Below, one piece after another: positions 25,075-33,928 of a stretch of 64,000 bases of DNA (position 1 is the stretch's first letter; every line of letters begins with the position of its first letter). The DNA is taken from positions 62,001 through 126,000 of the forward strand of contig CAMCXS010000002.1 in assembly GCA_945883495.1 (NCBI GenBank). Reading direction: 5' to 3'. The translations under genes and the position numbers were made by a program. Source of the stretch: Akkermansia muciniphila (lineage in GTDB: Bacteria; Verrucomicrobiota; Verrucomicrobiia; Verrucomicrobiales; DEV007). A model generated the notes under the pieces. It was not told the origin of the DNA, did not search any database, and worked only from the letters and a program-made list of their open reading frames with translations.

Positions 25075-26984
25075 TAGTAGGCACCACGGGCCTGCAACAC
25101 AGCAGGAATAGTCTTCACCAGAATCACAATATCCCGTAGAATTGAAAATTTGTGAATATACTCTAAATCTAACCGGACCTGCCCCTCAAAATCAATATCG
25201 GCTCTCCCTTGAATCTGCCAAAGACAGGAGATCCCAGGCTTTACAATCAATCGACGCAATTGAGTCGCATTGTAACACGCCACCTCCCTCGGAAGCGCCG
25301 GCCGCGGGCCGACCAATGCCATATCTCCACGAAGCACATTCAAGAACTGCGGCATTTCGTCAATTGAATACTTCCGAATCAACCGGCCAATGCGCGTCAC
25401 ACGGGGATCACGCCGCATCTTAAAGGTCACTCCAACCTCGTGTTGATTGCTACACTCTAACCCCATTCGCACTCGCTCAGCATTCGTCCGCATGGATCGA
25501 AACTTAAAGATCTGAATTCTTTGCCCATGCAACCCGATTCGAACCTGCCTGAACAATACCGGACCACCGTCTTCAAGCTTGATCAAGAGTGCCGCCAACA
25601 GCATCACCGGGCTTAGTACACAAAGTGCGCCCAAGGATCCAAGTATGTCTACGATTCGCTTTCCAATAACAGCAAACCTAGCATAGAAGATCAACCCCAT
25701 TTCATTGCACCGATCCCGGAGCAACCAAGCCTTCGGATTACCTCGACCGCACGCTGCGAAGATCTTATACTTTGGAGGCGCACACTCCCCATTCCGGAGC
25801 GTACGCACCCACGTACTGCCGGCCCCCTTCACTGACAATTGAAGATATACAGGTATTTTCCTCAACAGAAAGAATGGAACCACCAACAGCGACCGCCAGA
25901 CGGCGGCAGTGACTCCTCGATGCCACATCGCCAAAAGCACATGAAGACATACCACTGCGAGACAAAACGAAGCCGCTCCCCACAACACGCCAATCCGCCC
26001 CCCTACGCCTATTCCGGCCACCACGATCAAGAACCCAGAGTACAAACCTAGCGGTGGACAAATCAGATCAATCAACGACTCAACAAGTCTGAGATCCCTT
26101 CGCCGCACCGATTCGACCAGAAGCCGCAGCGCTTCCTGCCTCAGAATCTGAAAGCGCCCCCCCTCCCAACGGACTCTCTGCCGGTCCGATGCACCTGGGT
26201 CTGTCACCATCTCAGCGAACACCCTCGCTTCAGGTAGATATTCGATCCGGATTCCTTCTCTCAGGAGCAACAGACCAAACTCCAGATCCTCTACAATAGA
26301 GTGAGCCGGCCAACCACGCTCAAGGAGAACTTCGGAACGAAATGCCATACCATTTCCTTTCAGCCCCGCCGATGCGCCGAGTCGATTACGCCCAAGCGGG
26401 CGAAGATGATGAGACACCGCAAACGCAACCTCAGCAAGGCTCGCCCTCCAACCTGATTCGAGATTCGCAACACCGTAATAGCCCTGCACGACATCCCCCC
26501 CCCTTACGCCACTGGCTCGCCCTACTTCTGCAAGGAAATAAGGATCAACAATCGTGTCTGCGTCAACAACCGCAATTACGTTAAACTTTTGCAGGGACTC
26601 TTTCCAGCCACGAATGAACCAATCGAGCGCATACCCTTTACCGCGATTCAATAGGTCGGATCGCTGCGCCACCGTTGCGCCACAGCTCTCTGCCGCAGCG
26701 CAAGTTCCGTCACTGCAATTGTCAGCAATGACAAAAACTTGAAACTTCTCCTGTGGATACACTGAACCGAATACAGCCCTTAGCGTATCCCCTATCAACT
26801 TCTCTTCGTTGTGCGCCGGGATGAGAACCGCAATCGATGGCGACTCTCTGCACTGACTGCTCACGCAGTTACCACGCCCCGTTCTGGGCAGCACCGCCGC
26901 GACTGACAGCACCCCGAGATAAAGCGCAGGCAGAGCCAAGGCGAACGCTGCGACTCCACATAGCAATTGAGCTAAATCAATCAT
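25074..26984 (-). CDS. Fusion of a GT2 glycosyltransferase and an initiating sugar-phosphate transferase
   Basis: About 636 residues with two enzymes in one chain. After an N-terminal membrane helix, residues 45-290 form a cellulose-synthase-like GT2 domain: IAVLIPAHNEEKLIGDTLRA, VIADNCSDGT, VVDADTIVDP, EDLEFGLLL and the QRVRW acceptor motif. Four membrane helices follow (about 305-390). From about 430 a WcaJ/PglC-type phosphoglycosyltransferase begins: a membrane segment (VDILGSLGALCVLSPVMLL), then GGPVLFRQVRIGLHGQRI, FKFRSMRTNAE, SIDEMPQFLNVLRGDMALVG and PRPALPREV. It should attach the first sugar phosphate to undecaprenyl phosphate. ATG 26984 is chosen; a GTG at 26996 is possible. Confidence 0.9.
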   Translation of the reverse strand: MIDLAQLLCGVAAFALALPALYLGVLSVAAVLPRTGRGNCVSSQCRESPSIAVLIPAHNEEKLIGDTLRAVFGSVYPQEKFQVFVIADNCSDGTCAAAESCGATVAQRSDLLNRGKGYALDWFIRGWKESLQKFNVIAVVDADTIVDPYFLAEVGRASGVRGGDVVQGYYGVANLESGWRASLAEVAFAVSHHLRPLGRNRLGASAGLKGNGMAFRSEVLLERGWPAHSIVEDLEFGLLLLREGIRIEYLPEARVFAEMVTDPGASDRQRVRWEGGRFQILRQEALRLLVESVRRRDLRLVESLIDLICPPLGLYSGFLIVVAGIGVGGRIGVLWGAASFCLAVVCLHVLLAMWHRGVTAAVWRSLLVVPFFLLRKIPVYLQLSVKGAGSTWVRTLRNGECAPPKYKIFAACGRGNPKAWLLRDRCNEMGLIFYARFAVIGKRIVDILGSLGALCVLSPVMLLAALLIKLEDGGPVLFRQVRIGLHGQRIQIFKFRSMRTNAERVRMGLECSNQHEVGVTFKMRRDPRVTRIGRLIRKYSIDEMPQFLNVLRGDMALVGPRPALPREVACYNATQLRRLIVKPGISCLWQIQGRADIDFEGQVRLDLEYIHKFSILRDIVILVKTIPAVLQARGAY

Positions 26985-27012
26985 GATTAAAATCACCGCT
27001 CGTCATTCCAGC

Positions 27013-28272
27013 CTACGCCGCAACGTCCAGGTATCGCTCAAAGAGCTCCGCCATAGCTTCCCCATTCCTGGAAAGGTCATATTCCCGCGCCACCTTTTCG
27101 CGTGCCGCCGCTCCAAGGAGCCTACGCATCTCTGAACTCTCAATCAGCATACGCATTGCTGCCGCCAGTCCATCCACGTCGCCAGGAGCCACCAAGATCC
27201 CGTTCTTTCCATCCTCAACAAGCTCTGGAATGCCGGCTATCCGCGTAGAAATTACCGGAACCCCACATGCCATAGCCTCCATCAAGACGACAGGCACCCC
27301 TTCCGCAAAACTCGCCAAGACAAACAAGTCGGCTTCCACATACTCATTGCGCACGCCATCCTGCCCCATTGCGCCGGTCATCGTAACATGCGACCATCCT
27401 TGACTCTCAACTTGACTCCTCAACTTCTGCTCGTCTGGACCCGTCCCAACAATTCGCAACTGGTGGACGACCCCGGCCTTCATAAGGACGCCAGATGCCT
27501 CAAGCAGCACTGCCTGACCCTTTGCAGCAACCAACCTACCGACACACAGAATCACAGGCACAGCATTCTCCGGGCTTCTACGAATTGAAAACACCGACGG
27601 CTCAACTCCACACCTCACAATATCATATTTGCACCAATTCTCCGAGGAACTCAACATGCACAACTGGCTCCTGGAGAACCAGCTAATGCACCTGACAAAT
27701 GACGCCCATCGGAGCTTCTGAGGCAAAAGATCCGACTCGACGTTGTAAAAGATGTCTGGCCCATGAATACTCAAACTGAACTGGAGCAAGTGCGAAGCTG
27801 CCGCGATTGCAGCAACAGTGCCCGCAGCATTTCCGAAATGATTATGCACATGATGCACCTCTCGCTCCCTCAGCCAATCCACTACGATAATCGCCTCGAT
27901 AAGATAAGCATAGCTAGATACGCAAAATGGCCGCCTCTGAACAGCACGCAACCAGGTCGAAAGCATGCACTTCCAGTTGGCACCTTGTCGACTTATCCTA
28001 GACACAGCCCCAAACAACCGGCGCCATGACCTAAGCACGTAAAATGTGCGACGGACCCACATGTCCCCGTCCCCTCCGAGCACAGATAGCCCCTTGGGAC
28101 TACGAATGGCAACAATCTCTACCTGATGCCCTCGGCGCTCAAGCTCCCGTATTTCTCGATCGATAAACGTGTGGGAAAGCACCGGATGCTCGCTCAACAG
28201 ATAGCCGATCTTCAACGAAACTCTATTGCGAACGCCAGCTGGACCCTGGCTAATGGATGGCGATGTGTGCAC
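27013..28272 (-). CDS. GT4-family glycosyltransferase
   Basis: A 419-residue GT-B glycosyltransferase (Glycos_transf_1/4). The N-terminal half includes LSHTFIDREIRELERRGHQV, as in WcaL/AmsK-type enzymes, and VHHVHNHFGNAAGTVA. The C-terminal half has VILCVGRLVAAKGQAVLLEA, the E-x7-E motif FAEGVPVVLMEAMACGVPVI and GNGILVAPGDVDGLAAAM-like sequence. It is predicted to add a sugar to the lipid-linked repeat unit on the cytoplasmic side. It starts with GTG at 28272; a later start near the SLKIGYLL segment cannot be excluded. It lies between the polymerase gene (15 bases upstream) and the fused initiating enzyme. Confidence 0.9.
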   Translation of the reverse strand: MHTSPSISQGPAGVRNRVSLKIGYLLSEHPVLSHTFIDREIRELERRGHQVEIVAIRSPKGLSVLGGDGDMWVRRTFYVLRSWRRLFGAVSRISRQGANWKCMLSTWLRAVQRRPFCVSSYAYLIEAIIVVDWLREREVHHVHNHFGNAAGTVAAIAAASHLLQFSLSIHGPDIFYNVESDLLPQKLRWASFVRCISWFSRSQLCMLSSSENWCKYDIVRCGVEPSVFSIRRSPENAVPVILCVGRLVAAKGQAVLLEASGVLMKAGVVHQLRIVGTGPDEQKLRSQVESQGWSHVTMTGAMGQDGVRNEYVEADLFVLASFAEGVPVVLMEAMACGVPVISTRIAGIPELVEDGKNGILVAPGDVDGLAAAMRMLIESSEMRRLLGAAAREKVAREYDLSRNGEAMAELFERYLDVAA

Positions 28273-28287
28273 TTTGTTTTACAATCA

Positions 28288-29706
28288 TTAAATATACCGC
28301 GTACTTAAGTATAAGTTCTTCTCCGCAATATGCGAGGAAATATTTGTAGATTGTTCGATCTCCTGAGGGAGCTTCAACCTCCCTGGCACTGCTGTCATGG
28401 CAATCAATCCGCCAGCGATCACCATGTAAATTGGGTTGCCCATATCATTCAGCATGCAGTCCGCCGCGTACAGCGGCAATTGAAGAAGGATTGGAACTGC
28501 CAAAAGAGCCCTAGGACTCCTCCACCCATCTTTAGGGAACTTAGAAATGAACCGCAAAGGGGGAAGCAATACAATGGAGCAGAACAAACAGAGGCCAACA
28601 ATGCCTGTGGTCCCAATGACAATGACCCAGTATGCATCCGTAATGACGATGTCTTTCCCGTTGACATCGGTGATCCGCGATCTGCCCCACCCCCCCCAAC
28701 CAAAAATCGGCCGCTGCATTGCCTTCTCAACAAGCATTTCCTCATTAATTAGTCGGCACTCGAGTGACGCCGCTCTATCCGGATTGTACTTACGGATAAG
28801 TTCAACCGTCTTCCGGCCACTGTCATCCCCATTCAGCTTCTTATACATAGTTAACGGAGTATTCAATGCAAGGACTGCAATTAAGAACCCCATCTTGAAT
28901 CTCATGGACAACTCAATAATGAGCCATCCTTGAAGCAACATCACAGTTGCCCCCATCGACTTACTCGCCACGAATACGAGAATCAGCAACAGTAGCAACA
29001 GCCGAGGTTGAACTTTCTTAATTTTAAGCTTTACCAGGAGATTCCGCATTTTATCTAGCTGCCCGGTTCTCCAAAGAGTGATTCCAACCATTGCCGCCGC
29101 CATCATCCACATACTAACCATCAGACCGTGCCGCATAAAGATTACCGGCCTGTAGGTGTTTCCGCGAATACTCTGAATGAAGTCATGCGGATGCCATCCG
29201 TAGACCTTGTTGTGAAGTTGCGGGCTCATCACAATCTCGTAGGCCGCTAGAGGGGCGTAGATTAGTCCTCCAACGAAGATTGCCCATGCCAGATCCCGAA
29301 TTGCATCCCAGTCTCGTATATAGAGTCTTCCGACAAGATAGGGAGCAAACCAGGTGGTAAAGTAATTCTTTGCTGCGGACACTCCATCATACAGCCCCAG
29401 CCCGTTGTCCAATGAGGCAAAAAGGGGAGTTAGGCACCAAGCAAACATGATCCCATCGTGCCACTCCCATTTCAAGGATTCTATTCGGTGGCTGGCGAAA
29501 GCAAAAGTCGCAATGATTACTGCGATCGCGGCAGCCGCCATTTTACTGTAATCCGGCAAGCCTGGAAAACGGTAAGCAAATTCCGGAAGGAACATCCAGG
29601 CGAGGATGATCGAAACAATGGTCGCGCGTTCGTGGGGCAGCTTGCAGAAAAGCTTCCAGGTAAGGGGAATCCACCCCCACATCATAAGCGGAACAGTCGG
29701 CTTCAT
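28288..29706 (-). CDS. O-antigen polymerase-like (Wzy) membrane protein
   Basis: A 472-residue protein with at least ten hydrophobic segments and no soluble enzyme domain, as expected for Wzy-type polymerases that join repeat units in the periplasm. A large loop before the last helices contains an Arg/Gly-rich stretch (FGWGGWGRSRITDVNGKDIV), a pattern seen in O-antigen ligase/polymerase family loops. The start overlaps the stop of the triple glycosyltransferase gene by 4 bases. The gene is visibly richer in A/T than the flanking housekeeping genes. The position among wzx, wza-like and glycosyltransferase genes supports the call more than sequence alone. Confidence 0.78.
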   Translation of the reverse strand: MKPTVPLMMWGWIPLTWKLFCKLPHERATIVSIILAWMFLPEFAYRFPGLPDYSKMAAAAIAVIIATFAFASHRIESLKWEWHDGIMFAWCLTPLFASLDNGLGLYDGVSAAKNYFTTWFAPYLVGRLYIRDWDAIRDLAWAIFVGGLIYAPLAAYEIVMSPQLHNKVYGWHPHDFIQSIRGNTYRPVIFMRHGLMVSMWMMAAAMVGITLWRTGQLDKMRNLLVKLKIKKVQPRLLLLLLILVFVASKSMGATVMLLQGWLIIELSMRFKMGFLIAVLALNTPLTMYKKLNGDDSGRKTVELIRKYNPDRAASLECRLINEEMLVEKAMQRPIFGWGGWGRSRITDVNGKDIVITDAYWVIVIGTTGIVGLCLFCSIVLLPPLRFISKFPKDGWRSPRALLAVPILLQLPLYAADCMLNDMGNPIYMVIAGGLIAMTAVPGRLKLPQEIEQSTNISSHIAEKNLYLSTRYI

Positions 29707-32700
29707 GCTACCAGGCGCATGAGATCAGTCCGTTCGTCGACAGCTTGAGTGATGATAGCGTCAATTCGCCGAACCTTTGCCTCCCAAGAGAACTCCTCGG
29801 CACGCGCACGGGCCGCCCGGCCCATTCCAAGCAACCACTCTTGATCGGTTGCAGCCCGCACAATGGCGTCTGAGAAGCGAATCACTAAGTATCCACGAGA
29901 GACCGGCTTGATCTTTACTCCACAATTCTCCGTCACGTATTCTCCGATGCCACCGTGATCAACCACAATGCAAGGAGTGCCTGAAGCCATGGCCTCGAGC
30001 ACCACAGCACCACCGAATTCCCGGATTGACGGGAAGCAAAAGAGATCCGCATTCTCAAACTCTGATGGCATATCCTCTGGCTTGACTTGGCCAGAGAATG
30101 AGATCGCATTCTTTATCTTACGCTTAGTCGCCAGCTTTTCCAGAGCCTGCCTCATGGGACCGTCCCCAACAACTCTCAACCTGAGTTCGCGCTTGACACG
30201 AGCCTGTGCCATCGCCATGGCTTCCACGAGGATGTCCGCGCCTTTGTATGGCACAAGCCGACCTGCAAACAAGAGCTGAAGGTGCGCGTCATGATCACAA
30301 CGCCCCTTTCGATTAATGAAGAATTGCCTGCTCAGGCCGTTCTCAGGCATCCAAATGGTCCGGTCCGTGATTTCAGGGAACGTCTTCCGCACCCACTGCA
30401 GCGTGTACTCAGACCCCACCAGAACCCGATCGGCGCGGCGGTAGGTCTCATTATATCCTGGCAGAAGGCGGCAGAAATTTCGCAAGAAATTGAAGCTCGC
30501 ATTTTCTTGAATCGCAATTCCCCCGAAGCCATTCGGGAATGGTAGCCCCCCATTCACTGGCCCAAGAATAAAGGGAACACTCTTACAGGCTTTAGCGATC
30601 GCGTATGGATACCTCGGTAGAATAGGCGTAGCCGCCAGGACAGCTCGAAACTCTCCGTCTCGCACCCTCTGTCCCAACTCTTTGTAGACGCGGGAATCAA
30701 ACTCTGCGTAGACAGGATATCCCAGGGCATGTAAAAGAGGCCAGTTCGCCCCACGGCCTCCAAACACTCTCGAGATGATTTGGTAGTACCTACGCACAAA
30801 CGGAGACTCCTCAATGAATTCGATCTCTGCATCTGGAAATCGCTCTCGCAGACCAGGTCGATTCCGCGCGTGGGTTACCAGAGTGACATCCGCAATCTTC
30901 GCGAGGTGATGGTAAATCTCAAATGCCACCCTAGGCACTGATGGCCACAGTGGATTACATTGTTCCATTACCAGAAGAATTCTCTGCGACGCACGCAGCG
31001 AGCCTTGCCCGTTCTCGGCCTGACGGCCTCGAATCCACTCGAGCAACTTCGCCGCATTAACCTTGTGATCAAACATCTCAACCGCCTTAGCCCTAGCGGC
31101 CCGCCCAAGGCGAGCGCGTAACTCCACGTCATTAGCGATCACCTGCATGGCTTCAGCAAGAAGCGCAACATCTCTTTGCGGGACGAGCAACCCGTCCTCC
31201 AAATGCGAAATCATATCCGGCGTTCCTCCAATCCGGGTCGCAATGACCGCTAGCCCACAAGCCATTGCCTCCATTACGCTCACTGGAGCCGCCTCACCTA
31301 GTCCATAGCTAGGCAAGACAAACGCATCGGAGCTCTCAAGCAGCGAACGAACTGCCTCCTCTGAAAGGTTGCCCGCCAAAGTCACGCTGTCCCAAAGATT
31401 CAAGCGCTGAATTTCGTTGCGAATTTCGGCCTCATGAGGACCCACACCAGCAATCGTGTAACTGATCTCGACTCCACGCTCCCTGAGTAGCGCAATTGCT
31501 TGGAGCGCATCATGATGCCCCTTCTGGGCGATTAGGCGGGCCACAGTGACGAATTTCAGCGGCCCCGCCCCGCTTCCAGTTACGAGCTTCGAGTGAAAAC
31601 ACCCCGTATCAACTCCCATCCAGATTACCGGGACTTTACAGGCAGCCATCCTGGTGCGCGTCACAACCTGGTTGTGAAGGGGACGCGTAACCGCCGCAAC
31701 CCAAGACGCTTGCGCAAACTTGTCGTCATGATCCTTCCCATAGACAGGAAGGTCCCCATGAACCGTAACACTGTATGGCAAATCTCCCAGCATCATCGCC
31801 AGGGCTCCTAGATGCGCCGCATCGGCGCAAGAATGAATATGCACATGCTCCAGGCCCTTTTCCCTTGCTACCCGCAGCAAGCGAGCCGCACAAGGAATCA
31901 AGAGGAGCAGTCTGCACTTCTCCTTCCATGTTGACTCCCTCAGACTAAAGACATAGTGTAGCGCCAGCCAACTCCGCCAACCTCGCGCTGCAAGAAGAGA
32001 AATGTCTCCAAGCGTAACCTGATTGAGATAGACCGTTTCGCTTCGCGCACTTGCAGCGAACGCATGACTGCATGCACTAGCTTCTGGCTCCCGTGTAGAG
32101 AGGAGTATTACACTCTGACCCATTTCCCGCAATGCGCAAACCTCACGCCAAAAGAAGGCGTGAGTCTGAGACGGGAATTGCGGAACTAAGTAGCCGATTG
32201 CGCCCTTACTACGCACCGTTGCATCATACGTAAGCACACCAATCACGTCATCCAATGACTGTTGCCATGAATGTCGCGATGAGTAGAGCATCCAACGCTC
32301 CTCGGATGCCGCTGATTGCATCATGTTGTAGATGCCTTCACTCTCCGCGATTCGACAGATGGACGCAGCAAGCTCGTCGGGAGCCTTAGGCTGTGTGATC
32401 GCCACGGCGCCGGGAAATCGGTGCGCCAAAGGACACACGCTCGTCGCAACAACGGGTTTACACGCGATGACGCTCTCGGATATCACGAAATCAAAGTCAT
32501 CCACTGCATGAATGACTGCGGGAGCGACGACAATGTGACACGAAGAAAGGTGACGCCGCAAAGCATGAGGGTCACAGCACCCTCTAAGGAAGACTCGCTC
32601 CTCCCATCCATGGGCAATGATCTCCCTCTCAATCATAGCTGCGGCGGGCCCACAGCCAAGGATATCAAGCGTGAAGTACCCCTCGCGGAGCGTGTCCAGC

Positions 32701-33386
32701 ACCTCGAACGCCTTCAAAAGATCAAAAACTCCCTTATCGGACTCCAACGCGCCTGAATAGAGAAGTCGAAGGCCGCCCTCCTCATGCGGTGAGGGCACAG
32801 GATCGGATAAGACTGCTAGGCGATAAGTAGGGAGGAAGTATCGCATCTTCGTTGCTAGCCTCCCGAGAAGCCCGATCTGCCTACCCATGATCGCGGAGCT
32901 GCAGAGAATAGCGTCCGAACACCAACGCATGCAGAACGCCCTGAACCACCAAAGCATTGTCAGACTCCCATCCGCAGGAGACCACAGCAGGCGGTGCACG
33001 GAGCTAACAATCTTGATGCCAGCCAACTTGGGAATCCAGAGCAGCCACCAAGGACATACACCATCAGCGATGACCGCCACATCCGGCCGCCAACGCAAGA
33101 TCTCAAGAATGAGCTGGGTCCCATTGAACCAATCTCCCTCGCCGCCTCTCCAGACCGACTTGGGACGATTGTAGACTTCGAGGCGCCCATCCATCTCCTG
33201 ATCACTTTTGTCAGAGGAGGCCACAACCCTAGCTTGGGAACCTAGTCGACGAGCAACGTTGAAGAACTGCTCGCAATAGCTTAAGGGCAGAGCCTCCTGC
33301 ACGGTCCGGCCGCTCCGCCACTGCCTAAACACATTTACCGCATCGACAGCACCTGCCGCGTAGAACAATTTCAACTCGATTCTCAT
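29703..33386 (-). CDS. Triple GT4 glycosyltransferase in a single polypeptide
   Basis: About 1227 residues containing three GT-B (GT4) modules in tandem. Module 1 (about 1-390): LRLLYSGALESDKGVFDLLK, LDILGCGPAAAMIE and a divergent E-x7-E region (DFVISESVIACKPVVAT). Module 2 (about 395-785): WcaL-like start GYLVPQFPSQTHAFFWREV, VTVARLIAQKGHHDALQAI, GEAAPVSVMEAMACGLAVIA. Module 3 (about 800-1220): LQLLFAGRLVPYKGADILVE, LRVVGDGPMRQALEKLA, FGGAVVLEAMASGTPCIVV. Each module has a plausible nucleotide-sugar site, so the chain could add three successive sugars. The frame is uninterrupted across both junctions. ATG 33386 is preferred to a TTG at 33398. The stop overlaps the wzy-like start by 4 bases. 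Confidence 0.9.
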   Translation of the reverse strand: MRIELKLFYAAGAVDAVNVFRQWRSGRTVQEALPLSYCEQFFNVARRLGSQARVVASSDKSDQEMDGRLEVYNRPKSVWRGGEGDWFNGTQLILEILRWRPDVAVIADGVCPWWLLWIPKLAGIKIVSSVHRLLWSPADGSLTMLWWFRAFCMRWCSDAILCSSAIMGRQIGLLGRLATKMRYFLPTYRLAVLSDPVPSPHEEGGLRLLYSGALESDKGVFDLLKAFEVLDTLREGYFTLDILGCGPAAAMIEREIIAHGWEERVFLRGCCDPHALRRHLSSCHIVVAPAVIHAVDDFDFVISESVIACKPVVATSVCPLAHRFPGAVAITQPKAPDELAASICRIAESEGIYNMMQSAASEERWMLYSSRHSWQQSLDDVIGVLTYDATVRSKGAIGYLVPQFPSQTHAFFWREVCALREMGQSVILLSTREPEASACSHAFAASARSETVYLNQVTLGDISLLAARGWRSWLALHYVFSLRESTWKEKCRLLLLIPCAARLLRVAREKGLEHVHIHSCADAAHLGALAMMLGDLPYSVTVHGDLPVYGKDHDDKFAQASWVAAVTRPLHNQVVTRTRMAACKVPVIWMGVDTGCFHSKLVTGSGAGPLKFVTVARLIAQKGHHDALQAIALLRERGVEISYTIAGVGPHEAEIRNEIQRLNLWDSVTLAGNLSEEAVRSLLESSDAFVLPSYGLGEAAPVSVMEAMACGLAVIATRIGGTPDMISHLEDGLLVPQRDVALLAEAMQVIANDVELRARLGRAARAKAVEMFDHKVNAAKLLEWIRGRQAENGQGSLRASQRILLVMEQCNPLWPSVPRVAFEIYHHLAKIADVTLVTHARNRPGLRERFPDAEIEFIEESPFVRRYYQIISRVFGGRGANWPLLHALGYPVYAEFDSRVYKELGQRVRDGEFRAVLAATPILPRYPYAIAKACKSVPFILGPVNGGLPFPNGFGGIAIQENASFNFLRNFCRLLPGYNETYRRADRVLVGSEYTLQWVRKTFPEITDRTIWMPENGLSRQFFINRKGRCDHDAHLQLLFAGRLVPYKGADILVEAMAMAQARVKRELRLRVVGDGPMRQALEKLATKRKIKNAISFSGQVKPEDMPSEFENADLFCFPSIREFGGAVVLEAMASGTPCIVVDHGGIGEYVTENCGVKIKPVSRGYLVIRFSDAIVRAATDQEWLLGMGRAARARAEEFSWEAKVRRIDAIITQAVDERTDLMRLVA

Positions 33387-33399
33387 GGTAAAAACCAAA

Positions 33400-33924
33400 T
33401 CAACCCTTCACAATTCTCGCTGGAATCCCCACCGCTGTGGCGCCAGCCGGCACATTGTCAATGACGACCGCATTTGCGCCGATCACAGCACCATCTCCGA
33501 CGATCACACCCCCAAGAATCTTGGCGCCAGCGCCGATAGACACTCTAGCCCCGATCGTGGGCACCCCGGGAATAGGACCACCACCACCAATCGTGACTTG
33601 TTGGAATACCAGAACGTTCGGTCCAAGAACCGCCCTCGGATGAATTACCACTCCATTGGGATGCGGTATCATCAGCCCGCCCCCCAAGTGCATGGCGTTA
33701 AGAGGGATATCAGCACCACTCACCGCACTCCAGAATCGGTGACGCACAACCGCCCACCCACGCCTAAGAGAGACAATAGCCCCCTTCCTTCCCGCTAGCC
33801 GCTGATAGTCACGCAAGGCGCAAAGCACGCCGAACCAAGGCTTCCACTCCCCCGGTACACGCACTTCCCTGCTCCAATCTGGCTCCAACGAGAAACCCCG
33901 CACATTTACTAACGTACTATCCAT
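33400..33924 (-). CDS. Serine acetyltransferase-like (CysE/LbH) acyltransferase
   Basis: A 174-residue left-handed beta-helix acyltransferase of the serine O-acetyltransferase type. Hexapeptide coils are evident in GGGLMIPHPNGVVIHPRAVL, VTIGGGGPIPGVPTIGARV and IVGDGAVIGANAVVIDNVPA, ending with the usual AGATAVGIPARIV. In exopolysaccharide loci such enzymes acetylate sugars rather than make O-acetylserine; that is inferred from context. The ATG at 33924 was chosen; a GTG at 33939 overlaps the previous gene. Confidence 0.85.
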   Translation of the reverse strand: MDSTLVNVRGFSLEPDWSREVRVPGEWKPWFGVLCALRDYQRLAGRKGAIVSLRRGWAVVRHRFWSAVSGADIPLNAMHLGGGLMIPHPNGVVIHPRAVLGPNVLVFQQVTIGGGGPIPGVPTIGARVSIGAGAKILGGVIVGDGAVIGANAVVIDNVPAGATAVGIPARIVKG

Positions 33925-33928
33925 ACCA

